From: Amphirosellinia nigrospora
Taxonomy: Eukaryota > Ascomycota > Sordariomycetes > Xylariales > Xylariaceae
NCBI GenBank assembly: GCA_004123355.1
Contig: SCHM01000004.1
Span: forward strand, 1,860,001 to 1,924,000
Direction: 5' to 3'
DNA: 64,000 nucleotides
Positions 46,041-57,129 of this stretch are shown here, in pieces (within the stretch, counting starts at the first letter, position 1; each line of letters begins with the position of its first letter). Below the pieces are notes generated by a model that was not told where the DNA came from, made no database searches, and saw only the letters and a list, made by a program, of their open reading frames with translations. The translations under genes were made by a program, and so were the position numbers.

Positions 46041-48834
46041 TTAAAACATGCCACCCCACCACAATCTCCAAATGGTAATTGGTCTAATGGGCCACACTCT
46101 AACTGCTTGTCTTTACCACCGGATGCCACACATGCCCCATCTGGTGACCAGTCGAGAGCCCAGACTTCATCTTCATGGCCTGGTAAATCAGTTTTTAACT
46201 TGAAGGTCCGCATATCCATGTTTTGAGCGTGGTGTCTCGGCTACCTATTAGATAGCGGGGTTGCCGCTATTCGTGCGAGCGATAGTTTCTACTCGAGGGA
46301 TGGGAATCCGCTCTAATCGGAGACACATGGTTGTGGTAAACTAGTAGGAGAATTTTTGTTTGATGTTACTCACATGATACTAATAACCGCTTATTTCATT
46401 GTCAGTAAGTGAAGGATAGAGTTTATAGGTGAGATAACATACAGAGTCTGCGCTGAATGCGACTTGAAAGACTGGTGCGACCTATATCGTATTAATCGCT
46501 GGATTCTTCCCCTCCCTGGCTTATCACTATCTCTCCGAGGTAGAATTAGGCAAAGGGTGAACGATGCTAGAGTTGACTTACATGCCCTCGTAGAGAAGCG
46601 AGGAATTTGCCGTCCCTGTTGTGGCCTTTGTCAGTAAAATGCCTCGTTGATCCTGGAGAGGAAGGTATTCGGACTTATCGAAAATTTTGATAGAATTGTC
46701 AAAGCTTGCCGTTGCTAGAGATTGTTAGCTCCCGGATTTACTACATCGCTAAATAGGAAAAGAGCTAGCTCAAAACAAAAACTTCTATCATACCGATCAG
46801 TCTACCGTCAGGCGAGAACCCGACGAAATTTATTTGTTTCGAATGACCCATGAGCCTAGTTACAGGTTTCGAGCCTTGTGTCTCAGGATCCCATAAAAAT
46901 ACTACCCAAAGAGTCCGAGTTAGTTCATCTAGTCTGTAAGAAACCTCTCAAGGCGTAGAAGATGGGTTTATGGCGAAGAGTCGGCAACTCTAGGTCTTGA
47001 ACCGCACCGCGGGCGGGGGCACGATGTGGATAAGGCTTTCAGATGCTAACCTGTGCAATCATCGCTCGCTGACACGAGTCTCTCAACAATTTTACCGCCG
47101 TTCATAGCAGCCTTTTCGAATCGTGCTTTGGCTTTTGCCTTTTTTTCTCTATAGAAGACGGAATAACTTTTGCGTGGTCGTAGAATGCGGTTCTTAAGAT
47201 GCTATCGGTCGAGAGGGTAACTGTGGGAACTTGTAAAAAAATACGATGCATTAAAATAAAGGATAGAGATATCGATGCTTACTGTGATTGACCCAGTGTG
47301 CATGTGAGTTCAGTGAGTGCCGAAGTGTACCGTCTAAGGCGTTCCAGACCTTTATCTGTCGATCTTGACTGGCAGAGTAAACATAATCTAACCCGCCCCA
47401 TCGGACCATGGTTACGGCGGACTATCCTCAGTCAGAATCTCTCATGATGAGTGTGGGAAGAGAAAAAACAAACCTTATGTCCTGACAATACGTGATGTGT
47501 TACGCCGGAAGTCAGGTATATCCGGATGGTGGCATCTTTGCTATAAAAACCAATGTTAGGATTGACCTCTGTGTGTTGATGTAACGTATCTAAAATTCCT
47601 TACCTAGCGCTAGCGAGTCGTGGACCATCTTCCCGCCAGAGATGATATGGCTGCCATGCAATGCTGGTAATCCATTTACTATGACCACTATGAAAAGCGT
47701 TAGTGATTGCCTATTAACTCGAAAGCTTGCAGAGTTCGTAGCTCATAGCACGAGCCATAGAGAAAAGAAATTCGGCTTACGTAAAAGGCTTCCCTATCTG
47801 CTTTCCAGTGTCCGGGTTCCAGAGTCGGACCATCTATTGCATAAGCGTTAGATGGTTTCTGATAGTACAAAGGGAAATTGCCATCAACCTTGTCCATGCT
47901 ACCTGTTGCTAAATACGTCCCACTCGGATCGAAGGAGCAAACTAGGACCCAACCTGAATGCTGTAAGGTATATTTAGGGGTGCCGGTCTCGGTATTCCAG
48001 ACTAGACAGAACGTGTGGTCAGAATCTATGTTCTATCGTGGGTATTGCGCACATATGCCTACTCCTTGCTGTCGAGTCTCCTGAGCCGGTCGCAAGTATT
48101 GATCCCGTCTTAGGCGAGAACTGAGCAGTGAGAATGGGTTGGCCGTGTCCGGGAATTCTTCTCGCCAGTTAGCCATGTTTGTATAGGCACGGGCTAACGT
48201 GCCGGGGTGCCATCGGGGTATCGGGTATCGCGGCGTTGATGTACTGATCGGCGTAGAACTGACCTATGCGCCATACGTGTCGCCGCTTGGACTGCACCAT
48301 TCCTAAGTTAGAATGGTTTCTCCCGAATACCGTGATATCTGGAGTATGGTCGGAGCGATGATCAACCCACCTTTGAAGACGGATTGTGGCTCTGCGGTAA
48401 GAGAAAGCGTTGTTTCAAAAGGATTCTCCACGCCATGTTTTCGAAGCACGTCGAGGAACTCGGAAGGAGTGGGATACGAATCTATCACGGTGTTGGAATT
48501 CGGAATCTGTATACGGAATCGGTACGGGGTGAAATCTTCGCGATCCTAAGTGACCAGAAAGATGTTAGTATGCCAACTTGGTTTCGGCGCTATAGGACGT
48601 AATGCGACAGAACAGACCCTTTGGAGCAAAGTGTTTAATAATGAGGAGACGTTTCTTTCAGTGGCATCGGCGAGGGGATTTCGACTGTCTCAGCTAGCTC
48701 TTTGCCTTCGCTGTCGAGAAAGCGTGCTCGGATGGAGCCGACACCGTGGTGGATGTGACATCTTGCTGGATTTGCGAGCGTTCCAAGACTTCGCGCTTCT
48801 GCCTCTTCGAGGGCGGTGGAGCTACCGTGGCCAT
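46041..48834 (-). CDS. RSA4: Ribosome assembly WD40 protein RSA4 / Notchless
   Basis: Binds the AAA ATPase Rea1/Midasin on nucleolar and nuclear pre-60S particles and is required for 60S maturation. The start MATVAPPPSKRQKREVLERS is family-typical. The N-terminal NLE domain includes FRIQIPNSNTVIDSYPTPSE then FLDVLRKHGVENPFETTLSL. WD40 blades follow after several short introns: PGHGQPILTAQFSPKTGSIL then ATGSGDSTAR, IWNTETGTPKYTL, LVCSFDPSGTYLATGSMD, MVRLWNPDTGKQIGKPF, and further right RARFEKAA-like text before the late blades. The last blade is TDLPGHEDEVWALDWSPDGA then CVASGGKDK. The family's usual AVRxW end is recovered only if one G is restored near 46105 (AAGCAG for KA). The exact stop is therefore uncertain; 46041 is the first stop in that frame. 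Frame breaks occur throughout the gene. Confidence 0.9.
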
Positions 48835-49259
48835 ATTATAAACAAGTAGAACCGAACAGCCTCTTCGCGCAGGATATGACGTCTACCTTTCTAATATGGG
48901 TGCATTGGACGTAGCTTTACTTTTCGCGGGGTGACTTGGGAGTGTTAAACATTCAAAAAAAGTTGAACCCCACATTGTCCTATCTTATCGATTAGAAAAG
49001 TACCTTGATGGCTCAAATTGACCAAATTGACAAGGGGCTGGGCAGGCATGGCTTCACCCAACATCGAGACTGCTGTTTCTTACAATCTCAAGAGGTAGGT
49101 AAGGCAGGTATGGGCAATGTTCTACAGCCCGGGGGCACGGGGCGGCGACCGTCATAAAGGCTCACAGCTGGGGCAATTTCTCCCCGATGCCATCTGTTGA
49201 CGGTAACATTGTCTACATGACGCTCTACACAATAAACACCACGATTACATGCCATCACA
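48835..49259. promoter_or_regulatory. Divergent promoter region RSA4 / MSH4
   Basis: A 425 bp head-to-head intergenic region between a ribosome-assembly gene (-) and a meiotic gene (+). No specific factor site was identified with confidence. Confidence 0.5.
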
Positions 49260-52200
49260 ATGTCGACATCCGCCAATGCCCGACGACCTGCGTCCACTAC
49301 GGGTCGGGCCTCAGTTTACTCTATATCTTCCGGCTCTTCATCTTCTTCTGTCCGTCCTTCCACAAGTGCCAACCAATATTCCTTTTCTTATAGTACGTCT
49401 CATTCCGTAACCAGCTCATCGCGCCCAACTGGCCAGCGCCGTCAAGCTAGCACAGCCTCTGGACGAAAGTCTCGTGCAACTTCATCTATATGGGGTTCTG
49501 ATTCACACGTTGTGATTTGTGCCATCACTGAAGCACGGGGCGTGACCCCTTCCGTTGGCCTTTCCTTTGTAAACATCACAACCAACGAAGCCATCATGAG
49601 TCAGATATGTGATACGCAATTCTACGTCAGAACCGTACACAAGATTCAGATGTATGAGCCATCTACCATCTTAATAGTGAACACCGCGCTGCCACCGAAC
49701 CCGAAATCCAATCTTGTTTCTATCCTTGAAGCAGAATTACCTGGCCACTATACATTGAGCCACTTGATCGTAAGTGTGGTCTGAACACGGCGGCGGGCTG
49801 GAGTTTATACAAAGCTTGGCGTTTCGAGATGACCTAGAAGCGATAAAGGTAGCAATAGACGGCAACTTTTATGCCACTTGTTCTTTTGCAGCTGTGAGAA
49901 ACTCGGACCTCATACTTAATATCAAGTTTCTTACTGGATGTAGGCGGTCAGGTACGTAGAGCTGTCGTGTCGCGTGTCAATCGCGGCCCATTCATTGCGA
50001 ATTCGATCCAGCCATCAGAGAACACGATGATGGTCGATCTCGCAACTATTCACTCTCTAGAGTTGATCCAGAATCTACAAGAGCCAAGGTCGAAGGACTG
50101 TCTATTCGGTCTTTTGAATGAATGTTTGACACCAATGGGATCAAGGATGCTGAGAAGTAATATAATACAGCCTCAAGCCAAGTTGAGAGTACTCTTATGC
50201 CGCGCTATGATGCATTGGAAGAGCTCACCATGAAGGAATATGTTCTTTGATATCCGCAGAGGCACGACACATTTACCTGGGGTTGTGATATAGGCTAACT
50301 CTAGTTAGCCCTCAAAGAATTCGCAGATGTTGAGAAGCTTTTAACAAGTGTACGGCCCCCACTGTGAAAACAATAGCGAAGTTAACTTTCAAAGCTTTGT
50401 CATTGTTCCACAGCAATCATCAATATCTGCGTCGGAAACGGCAATAGACCTTGTCTTGGGGGTTAAGGCATTTGTTATCGCTGTCCCCCAGTTGCGCGAA
50501 GCCTTGGCAGCTGCGCGAACAGATCTCCTAAAGCGAGTATATGAGATATGTCGACCAGAATTGACTCAGCTGGTGGTGGACATCATTGCAGATACTATCA
50601 ATGACGACGTTACTGCGATGAAAGCACCGATTGATATGCGAAACCAAAGAACGTACGCTGTGAAGGCGAGTGCCTTTATAAATTATCTACGTTCAACTGT
50701 CTTCTGATATTTCTATAGTCCGGCGTACATGGCCTTTTAGATATCGCTCGCCAGACTTATAAAGAAGCAACGGAAGATGTTTATCGACACGTCGATGGTG
50801 ACCTTATTAGTAAGTGCTTCTAATCGTTTTGACGGCAAAACTAATTCTAAGGGGGGATTAGAAGAGCATGAACTCACAGTAAATGTCAAGTTTGATAATC
50901 GCCGCAAATTTTTTCTACGCCTGGAACAGAATGAGGTCGAAGATCATCAGTTACCTGATGTCTTTATCAATACAATACCCAAGAATCGGTGGATTGAGTG
51001 CCAAACACTAACATTAGTTCAACTTAACAACCGCATTACTGATTCTCATAATGAGGCTGTGATGCTAAGCGATAACGTCATCCAACAGCTTCTCAATAAC
51101 ATCCGAGAATGTGTCCCAGACCTTTTTCGCGTGTGTGAGGGTATTGCCCTCCTAGATATGGTGGCATCATTTGCCCAGTCAGCAACCACGAGGGATTACG
51201 TACGGCCCGAAGTCAGTGATACTTTGGCATTGAAAAGCGCGAGGCATCCGATATGTGAACGTGTAAGTGTCAGTGCAATCTAGTTTTCTACTCAATTAAT
51301 ACCATGTAGGTGAACCCTGATCAGTTTGTTCCAAATGACGCCTACGCAAATGAGCGGCACAGGTTTCAGATTATCACTGGATGCAACATGAGTGGCAAAA
51401 GCACCTATATCAGAATGGTTGCACTCATGCAAGTCATGGCCCAGATTGGTTCATTTGTTCCAGCACAATATGCAGTCTTTCCTATTATGCAGCAGCTCTT
51501 TGTGCGAATGTCCACTGACGATAATATCGAGGCGAATATGTCAACCTTCTCTCTCGAAATGAGAGAAATGGCTTTCATCCTGAGGTAGGAATTATCTGTC
51601 GCAATCAGCATTGTTTTAAAGTGTCTAATAATTGTAAGAAACATCAACAACAAGAGCCTGACTATTATTGATGAGCTGGGACGGGGAACAAGCTCGAGGG
51701 ATGGATTGGCTATCGCTCTTGCTATTTCTGAAGCTCTCATTCAGAGCGAATCTACCGTGTGGTTTGCAACCCATTTCGAAGAACTTGGTAAGGCATCCTG
51801 ATATTTTGTCCCTCAAAAACTAAGGTTGATGTGATGTATAGCAAAGATACTTGGTAATAGGCCAGGAGTGCTCAATCTACACCTTGAAACAGACATTTCC
51901 CATTCTTCTGACGATCAAGCCCGAATGACTATGCTCTACAAGATTAAATCAGGACCGGTTCTGGAAAAGAATTACGGCCTTAATTTAGCAAGAGCTATGG
52001 GGTTTCCAGAGAGCTTCATACAAGTTGCCCAAGAGGTTTCGCAAACATTGACGGCATATACAGAACAGAAGAAGGATGCATCGGAGTCGAGACAACTTCT
52101 TCGCCAGCGAAAATTGATTCTTAACATTACCTCGATGTTGACACAATTGATAGAATCAGATATGGATGACGCGGCAATGGGAAGTTATCTCAGACGCCTT

Positions 52201-52266
52201 CAAGAAGAGTTTGTTCTGCAAATGGATGACGGAAGAGTTGAACAGGAACCTGAGGGAATGATTTGA
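49260..52266 (+). CDS. MSH4: Meiotic MutS homolog MSH4
   Basis: Forms a clamp with MSH5 that stabilises Holliday-junction intermediates and promotes interfering crossovers; it is not a mismatch repair protein. The start MSTSANARRPASTTGRASVY leads into a Ser/Thr-rich tail and the conserved VVICAITEARGVTPSVGLSF then VNIT. Other blocks: ICDTQFYVRTVHKIQMYEPS, LEAIKVAIDGNFYATCSFAA, ATIHSLELIQNLQEPRSKDC then LFGLLNECLTPMGSRMLRSN, and GIALLDMVASFAQSATTRDY. ATPase: Walker A GCNMSGKSTYIRM at 51379-51417, STDDNIEANMSTFSLEMREM, Walker B TIIDELGRGTSSRDGLAIAL, and WFATHFEEL. The C-terminus contains GPVLEKNYGLNLARAMGFPE and ends VEQEPEGMI. Introns lie at about 51261-51308, 51584-51639 and 51786-51841. Single-base breaks occur near 49768, 50000, 50190 and 50340; the ATPase half is cleaner. 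It lacks the MutS N-terminal mismatch-binding domain, as expected. Confidence 0.95.
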
Positions 52267-52686
52267 ATTGATTCCTAACTATTCTATTTACATAATCTGC
52301 TAGAATTTACCCATCACCAAGCTCATGTATTTCAGCTTCCGTTTTCGGGGCGCAAGTTAAGTATGACTTAAATCGAAAGCTTCAAATAGAACAATGGCGT
52401 GACGAAAATTATCCTGGCAACGGCATCGCTTGAGCTCATACAGAGCAGGCTTTAGCTATTAAGCGATGACTACTGTGCGAAAGAAGAAAGTTTTCAGAAA
52501 CTCTTATTTCTACTTTCTTTCCTTCGTGCGAAATGAACTTAGTGAAGACAAATTGCGAGTTGGGAATGAAGAGGATACGTTTTACGTGTCAGTTGGAAAA
52601 GAAAAAAATTATAAATAGAGGGAAGACGACGCGGTTAATCCATCAGGGAATTGACGGTTATGTAATGAGTTAAGTTTTTAAACTAC
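52267..52686. other. MSH4 3' flank, no recognised gene
   Basis: 420 bp, AT-rich, nothing recognised. Confidence 0.6.
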
Positions 52687-53034
52687 TTGGCAATTATTTC
52701 GGGGTTGCAGTCGGCAACAGGACCGCTCTTGATCAATGAGATCCTGTGGGGCATCGTCAATACATTCTTGCGAATAGGTGCCATCTCATGTATTGGCAAA
52801 ATCTTTTCAGCGTCCGGAATATTTTGGAGTTGGGAGGGTTGGAATACAGTCCTAATCACTCTCTTGGTCCTCTCGTTGGCCTACGCAGTCGCGGTCATCG
52901 CTACCTCATTGGCCATCTGTCGGCTTAGAAGTGCTAGCTGGGGTCGAACAATATTAGGCATATGCGGCGATCAAGTTGTACCATATATCGCCATTCCTAA
53001 GAATGAGCTAAATATAAGGGTTTCTCTGGGTTAA
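52687..53034 (+). pseudogene. Fragment of a fungal integral membrane (PTH11/rhodopsin-domain-like) protein
   Basis: An open frame of 115 codons with two hydrophobic helices. The text NEILWGIVNTFLRIGAISCI then GKIF, and a later LVLSLAYAVAVIATSLAICR followed by W-x-x-T-x-x-G-x-CGDQV, resembles helices 3-4 and the ICRP...GxCGDQ loop of the fungal 'rhodopsin domain' family. The family is normally about 350 residues with seven helices, so only about a third is present. Neither flank shows the missing helices in any frame I could follow. It may be a relic, or part of a gene whose remaining exons are hidden by indels. The family call is moderate. Confidence 0.4.
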
Positions 53035-53872
53035 ATATTATATAGGGCATATCGGTTCGTTGTCGTACACGGTGGTCACTTACGAGAACTAGGATGGACC
53101 AAGAGACAAACCCGGTGAAGCCATCTTGAAGTTGAGCGAGTAACTGAGGCCGCTCGGCAAATTTCGATTCTCGTATAGGTGTGACAAGGACTTGTGCTTC
53201 AAGTATTTAGAGTTTGGGTTCTATTAAACTGATAATCTCTTTGAGGCCTCGGCCGTAACCCCCTTTTATTATTCGATGGATATGAAGGCTCCCTCTCTTT
53301 CATGTTGTGGGCTAACTCAAGAGGGGTCCGTACTACACGAGGCTGTATTAGCTAATACCCATTTGATTTTCCTCTGTATGTCTTCAACTCCAATAAAGGG
53401 GTTCGAAAGATAGCAGCCATCCAAGACGCTAAGTTGCTGGTAGCCTTGTGTTACAAGAACTTGGACACTACTCGTCTAGTGAGCCAAATACAGACTCTCC
53501 CTAACTTGGATTATCAGAACGTCTCTAATTTGAGATCAAACTTCTGAGACAAGTAGATGATCTTCTATTGCTAAAGACTGGATGAAGTTGATTCTGAGGG
53601 GTCGGATACTAGGTGACGAGTTCAACTATAAAATTAAAGTTGCCAGAGGAAGTAAAGCTCTATGACAAAAGAAAAGACCTTTAGGCTATAGATATCAACA
53701 GTGTCTAAGCTCAATGAAAGTAGTTTATGTTCATGAATCTTCCTCGGAAGGTGACAACTTTGGAAGAGTGTTAAGTGCCTTCCCAAATTGGCCGTGACAT
53801 AAATGGAGATATGGACAACATAAGCGGCCAGGCCTATGCTGTGTTACAAGTCGAACAACGAAATGAAATCCT
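53035..53872. other. Intergenic region with no recognised gene
   Basis: 838 bp with no conserved protein; possibly more remains of the preceding membrane-protein fragment. It precedes the 3' end of the FAD monooxygenase. Confidence 0.5.
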
Positions 53873-55690
53873 TTAATCCAGCCAGCGAAGAAAGTCATCG
53901 ATATGCTCCAAGTTTCCGATGGAGGCCACATAACCGTCGGGGCGAGTATACACATATCCAGGCCTCGACAATCCATATGTCGCGTGCAGGCGGTGACTGT
54001 ATGGGTGCTTGGCGCCCCTTTCCTGTACGATCATATGAACGCGGGCTCGGTCGGGGTTTTTCTCTTCGAAGCGGGCCAAGGCATCATCCATCTCCTTCTG
54101 TTCCGTGCCATTTCGGCAACTGCCAGAGAACAGGACGAAGTGGAATGACCCGGGTGTGAGGAGTTTATGCAGTCGCATGGTTTTACCATCAACGTCGACG
54201 TCGCCGTCTGGTGCGCGATCCCCGGCCACCACAGGGCCCTTGAATCCATTTCCTCTGTGTACGATGGAGCTTTCGCGATAGTTGATTCCGAACTGGGAGG
54301 CGAATTTGTAAATCGACTGAAGATTGGTATCGGCGTTGATGTACCCGGCAACCCAGGGTAAGATATAATCCCGCGCAAGCTTGGCTAGTAGGCTTGTCGT
54401 ACTGACGAACCTGAAGACCATGTCGGTCTTCGCCAAAAGATCTTCGCCGACTTGGTGGCGTTCTTCATTGAACGTGTTGAGAAGGTGCTCTTGCCGATCG
54501 CCTCGAATGACAGAAGCCAGCTTCCACCCTAGATTCACAGCGTCTAGTAACGATGTGTTTAGACCCTGACCTCCAACTGGAGAGTGGATATGAGCCGCAT
54601 CGCCGATGAGTAGGAGTCGGCCGTCTCGATAGGAGCTTGCGACGCGGTGGTGTAGCTTGAAGTTGTTCAGCCACGTAACATTGGAGATTTCACAGTCTGT
54701 ATATTTCCTTCGAAGCACAGACTCGACATAATCAAGCGTTGGGGGAGTACCGGACCCAGGTTTGGATGCCATGACTCGAGTCCAGCCTCCCGTCATGGGG
54801 AATATGGCCAACAGTCCGGAATCGAGGATCAAGTGGTAACGATCTTGGTCAAAGGGTGGAGGTTTGTGATGGTTGCTGGGGCGAGCTGGGTTAGCACCTG
54901 GTAAATTGTCCTGTGGTCGCAGATGTCTGACTTACCGTCGCACAACAGAAACTCCTGAGGGTATGTATCGCCCTCAAATTTGATATTAGTCGAACTCTTA
55001 CGCACGATACTGCGGGCCCCATCAGCCCCAACAATATATCGTGTCCGTATTTTCTCTTCAAGGCCAGTGTCGACATTTCGGAGCACAACATCGACACCAT
55101 CATCGTCCTGAACAACGCTCACTGCCTCGAAGCCATACTTTATTTCCTGTTGACACCCCTCTCTCAAGCATTTATCCAAGTAAGCTTCAGTGTCGACCTG
55201 GGAAAGCAAGCTTGGAAGCCCGAATTGCGAATCTTTATAGTTCGCAACTTTTTTAAGGTCGATGTCGATGAGTGGCTGACCATTCACCCATGCTATTGGC
55301 CCAGACGTTACATTGCCCTTCTCGTAAAGTTCACGAGCCTCGCCGTGGCGGTTCATTAACTCAAAACTTCGGGGTTGGACTATACTATAGCACTTAGAGT
55401 TAGTTATGTCTACGTGAACTTGATTCAGCTTGTGTAATGCAGGTTGAGGGCTTCAGAGTATAGTTATTTTTTGAGAAGGGCATATATCAGTTGGAAGCTG
55501 CCAGCGCCTGCAAAAAAACAACTCTAAGAGGTACTCACAGGGCTCGCGACTTGTCAGAGCGCTGGGTGGCTTTGTCGATGATACAAAACTTAACGTCCTT
55601 CTGGGCAGCCAGTTCAAGGGCCAGCATAGTCCCAGCCGGGCCCCCACCGACAATTAGGACGTCAAGGTCTTGTTCAATACCGAAAGACAT
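53873..55690 (-). CDS. FAD-dependent aromatic-ring monooxygenase (class A flavoprotein hydroxylase)
   Basis: An NAD(P)H-dependent hydroxylase of the phenol 2-monooxygenase / TfdB / PheA-like group. It starts MSFGIEQDLDVLIVGGGPAG, which contains the Rossmann GxGxxG-type motif, and reads to KFCIIDKATQRSDKSRAL. An intron at roughly 55381-55537 (GTGAGT...TATAG) leads to QPRSFELMNRHGEARELYEK. The DG motif is YIVGADGARSIVRKS. A second intron at about 54868-54937 (GTAAGT...ACCCAG) rejoins LLCD to ARPSNHHKPPPFDQDRYHLI in frame. The GD motif LLIGDAAHIHSPVGGQGLNT then SLLDAVNLGWKLASV binds FAD ribityl. The C-terminal thioredoxin-like domain ends GYVASIGNLEHIDDFLRWLD. Except for a possible one-base ambiguity at the first splice junction the gene is intact, unlike most neighbours. 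The substrate is probably a phenolic; that is inference from the family. Confidence 0.9.
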
Positions 55691-56208
55691 TCTGCTGCGA
55701 TGTAGATTATGATGGATTTTCGATGGACCAATTTTTTAGAGATGGCAGAGAGAATGGAGAAATTCTACACTGATAACTTGGGAATTCAATGTCAACGTTT
55801 TAAGGGGGGGCAGTAAGGGGGTTTGTTTTGCAAGGGAGAGCTAATTTTTCCACAAGATGAAAGCTGAACGATGCAAGGGCTGCGCGATAGGGGCGAGAGA
55901 GTGTGATGTACCGTTCTTGTTAGCCTACTCTATTTAATAGCTGAGTTTTACCATGAAACAGGCATTATATTCGGGACCGCGAGAGCTGACAAAGAAATGT
56001 AGAGAGTTTGCCAGTATATCCATCGCCCCCCGTCGACCCATTATTTGCGAGGGCTCCGTTGTCGATCGCCGTGTTGGCCCTCCCGCAGTAACGCGAACGT
56101 GTTTACTCGGGCCCGTGGACGGGTTATCCTAGGTTGCTTCGGGTTAGGGTCCTATGGCCGAACTTGGTCAAGATGATTCGCTTTGAGTATGGTAGAATCC
56201 TATGTCGT
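55691..56208. other. Spacer upstream of the FAD monooxygenase
   Basis: 518 bp between two minus-strand genes, probably holding the monooxygenase promoter. A run of eight Gs at about 55804-55811 was noted; nothing else was recognised. Confidence 0.55.
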
Positions 56209-57129
56209 TTACTTAGCACGTGCATTCTTCGTCCTTACTCGCTCTCCCTCTCGAAGGTATTCCTCAGTCAGACTTACGAGCATACCCTCCCACCCAAACC
56301 ATGCGAGCCAAGACGCTACCGTGGCCAACCCACCACGCCATATATCGAGCTTCGGCTTTCGCTTCAACAAGTCGTTGACAACTTGCCTCGCAAACTCGTC
56401 AGCATCGACCCACTGGGCATTTTTCAAGAAGTCTCGGTTCTCAATTTTGTCAGCAACAGGGCTGTATAGGCTGTTCTCGGGGACCTTTGACGGAGCGTTC
56501 TCGAACAGCTTCGTGCGCACGCTGCCCGTCATCAATGTCACGCAGTTGATACCTAGAGGAGCTAGCTCGATGCGCAGCGTTCGTGCGGCAGCATGTACGG
56601 CAGCCTTGGACGCATTGTATGCTACTTGATAAGGTGGAGAGAAAACCTCATTCACACTGCCCAGCATGACAACCGTGCTTCTCCCCGACTCGTCTCTCTC
56701 ACTCGTCGAATCAGTAGTTCTCTGGCGCATTAGAAGTGGGACGAATGCTTGGGTCACTGCTAATGGGCCGATGATATTCGTGTCGATAACGTTTCTCAGA
56801 TCCGAGATGTCGGTATCGGAAAATGGCATTATGTGATTCACCCCGGCATTATTGATTAGAAAATCTAACCTTTGCCCCGTCTCGGAGGCCGTGCCGGATG
56901 CCTCATTGCTAAGCTTCTGCCGCACAACTGCCACGGCTTGCCCAATTGATGATGGGGATGTGACGTCTAATGCTAGGGTTTCGATATTGAGGGCTGTCAG
57001 AGCGGCCATTTTGGCCGGGTCGCGTGCGGTAGCGAAGACACGGAGACCACGGAGCTGGAACTCAACGGCCAAGGCGGCGCCGATCCCCCCGTCGCTACAT
57101 CCTGTTATGAGAACCGTCTTCTGCGGCAT
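56209..57129 (-). CDS. AYR1-like short-chain dehydrogenase/reductase
   Basis: An intact, intronless 306-codon gene. MPQKTVLITGCSDGGIGAAL is the NADPH motif of the yeast Ayr1 (1-acyl-dihydroxyacetone-phosphate reductase) and 17-beta-HSD-like group. Then VFATARDPAKMAAL, LDFLINNAGVNHIMPFSDTD, the catalytic Ser region STVVMLGSVNEVFSPPYQ, and the Tyr/Lys pair YNASKAAVHAAARTLRIELA. The C-terminal hydrophobic part (VASWLAWFGWEGMLVSLTEE) could associate with membranes or lipid droplets, as Ayr1 does. Length is normal for the group. The SDR call is secure; the exact substrate (acyl-DHAP, steroid or other ketone) is not. It lies 518 bp upstream of the FAD monooxygenase in the same direction, so co-function is possible but unproven. 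Confidence 0.9.
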   Translation of the reverse strand: MPQKTVLITGCSDGGIGAALAVEFQLRGLRVFATARDPAKMAALTALNIETLALDVTSPSSIGQAVAVVRQKLSNEASGTASETGQRLDFLINNAGVNHIMPFSDTDISDLRNVIDTNIIGPLAVTQAFVPLLMRQRTTDSTSERDESGRSTVVMLGSVNEVFSPPYQVAYNASKAAVHAAARTLRIELAPLGINCVTLMTGSVRTKLFENAPSKVPENSLYSPVADKIENRDFLKNAQWVDADEFARQVVNDLLKRKPKLDIWRGGLATVASWLAWFGWEGMLVSLTEEYLREGERVRTKNARAK

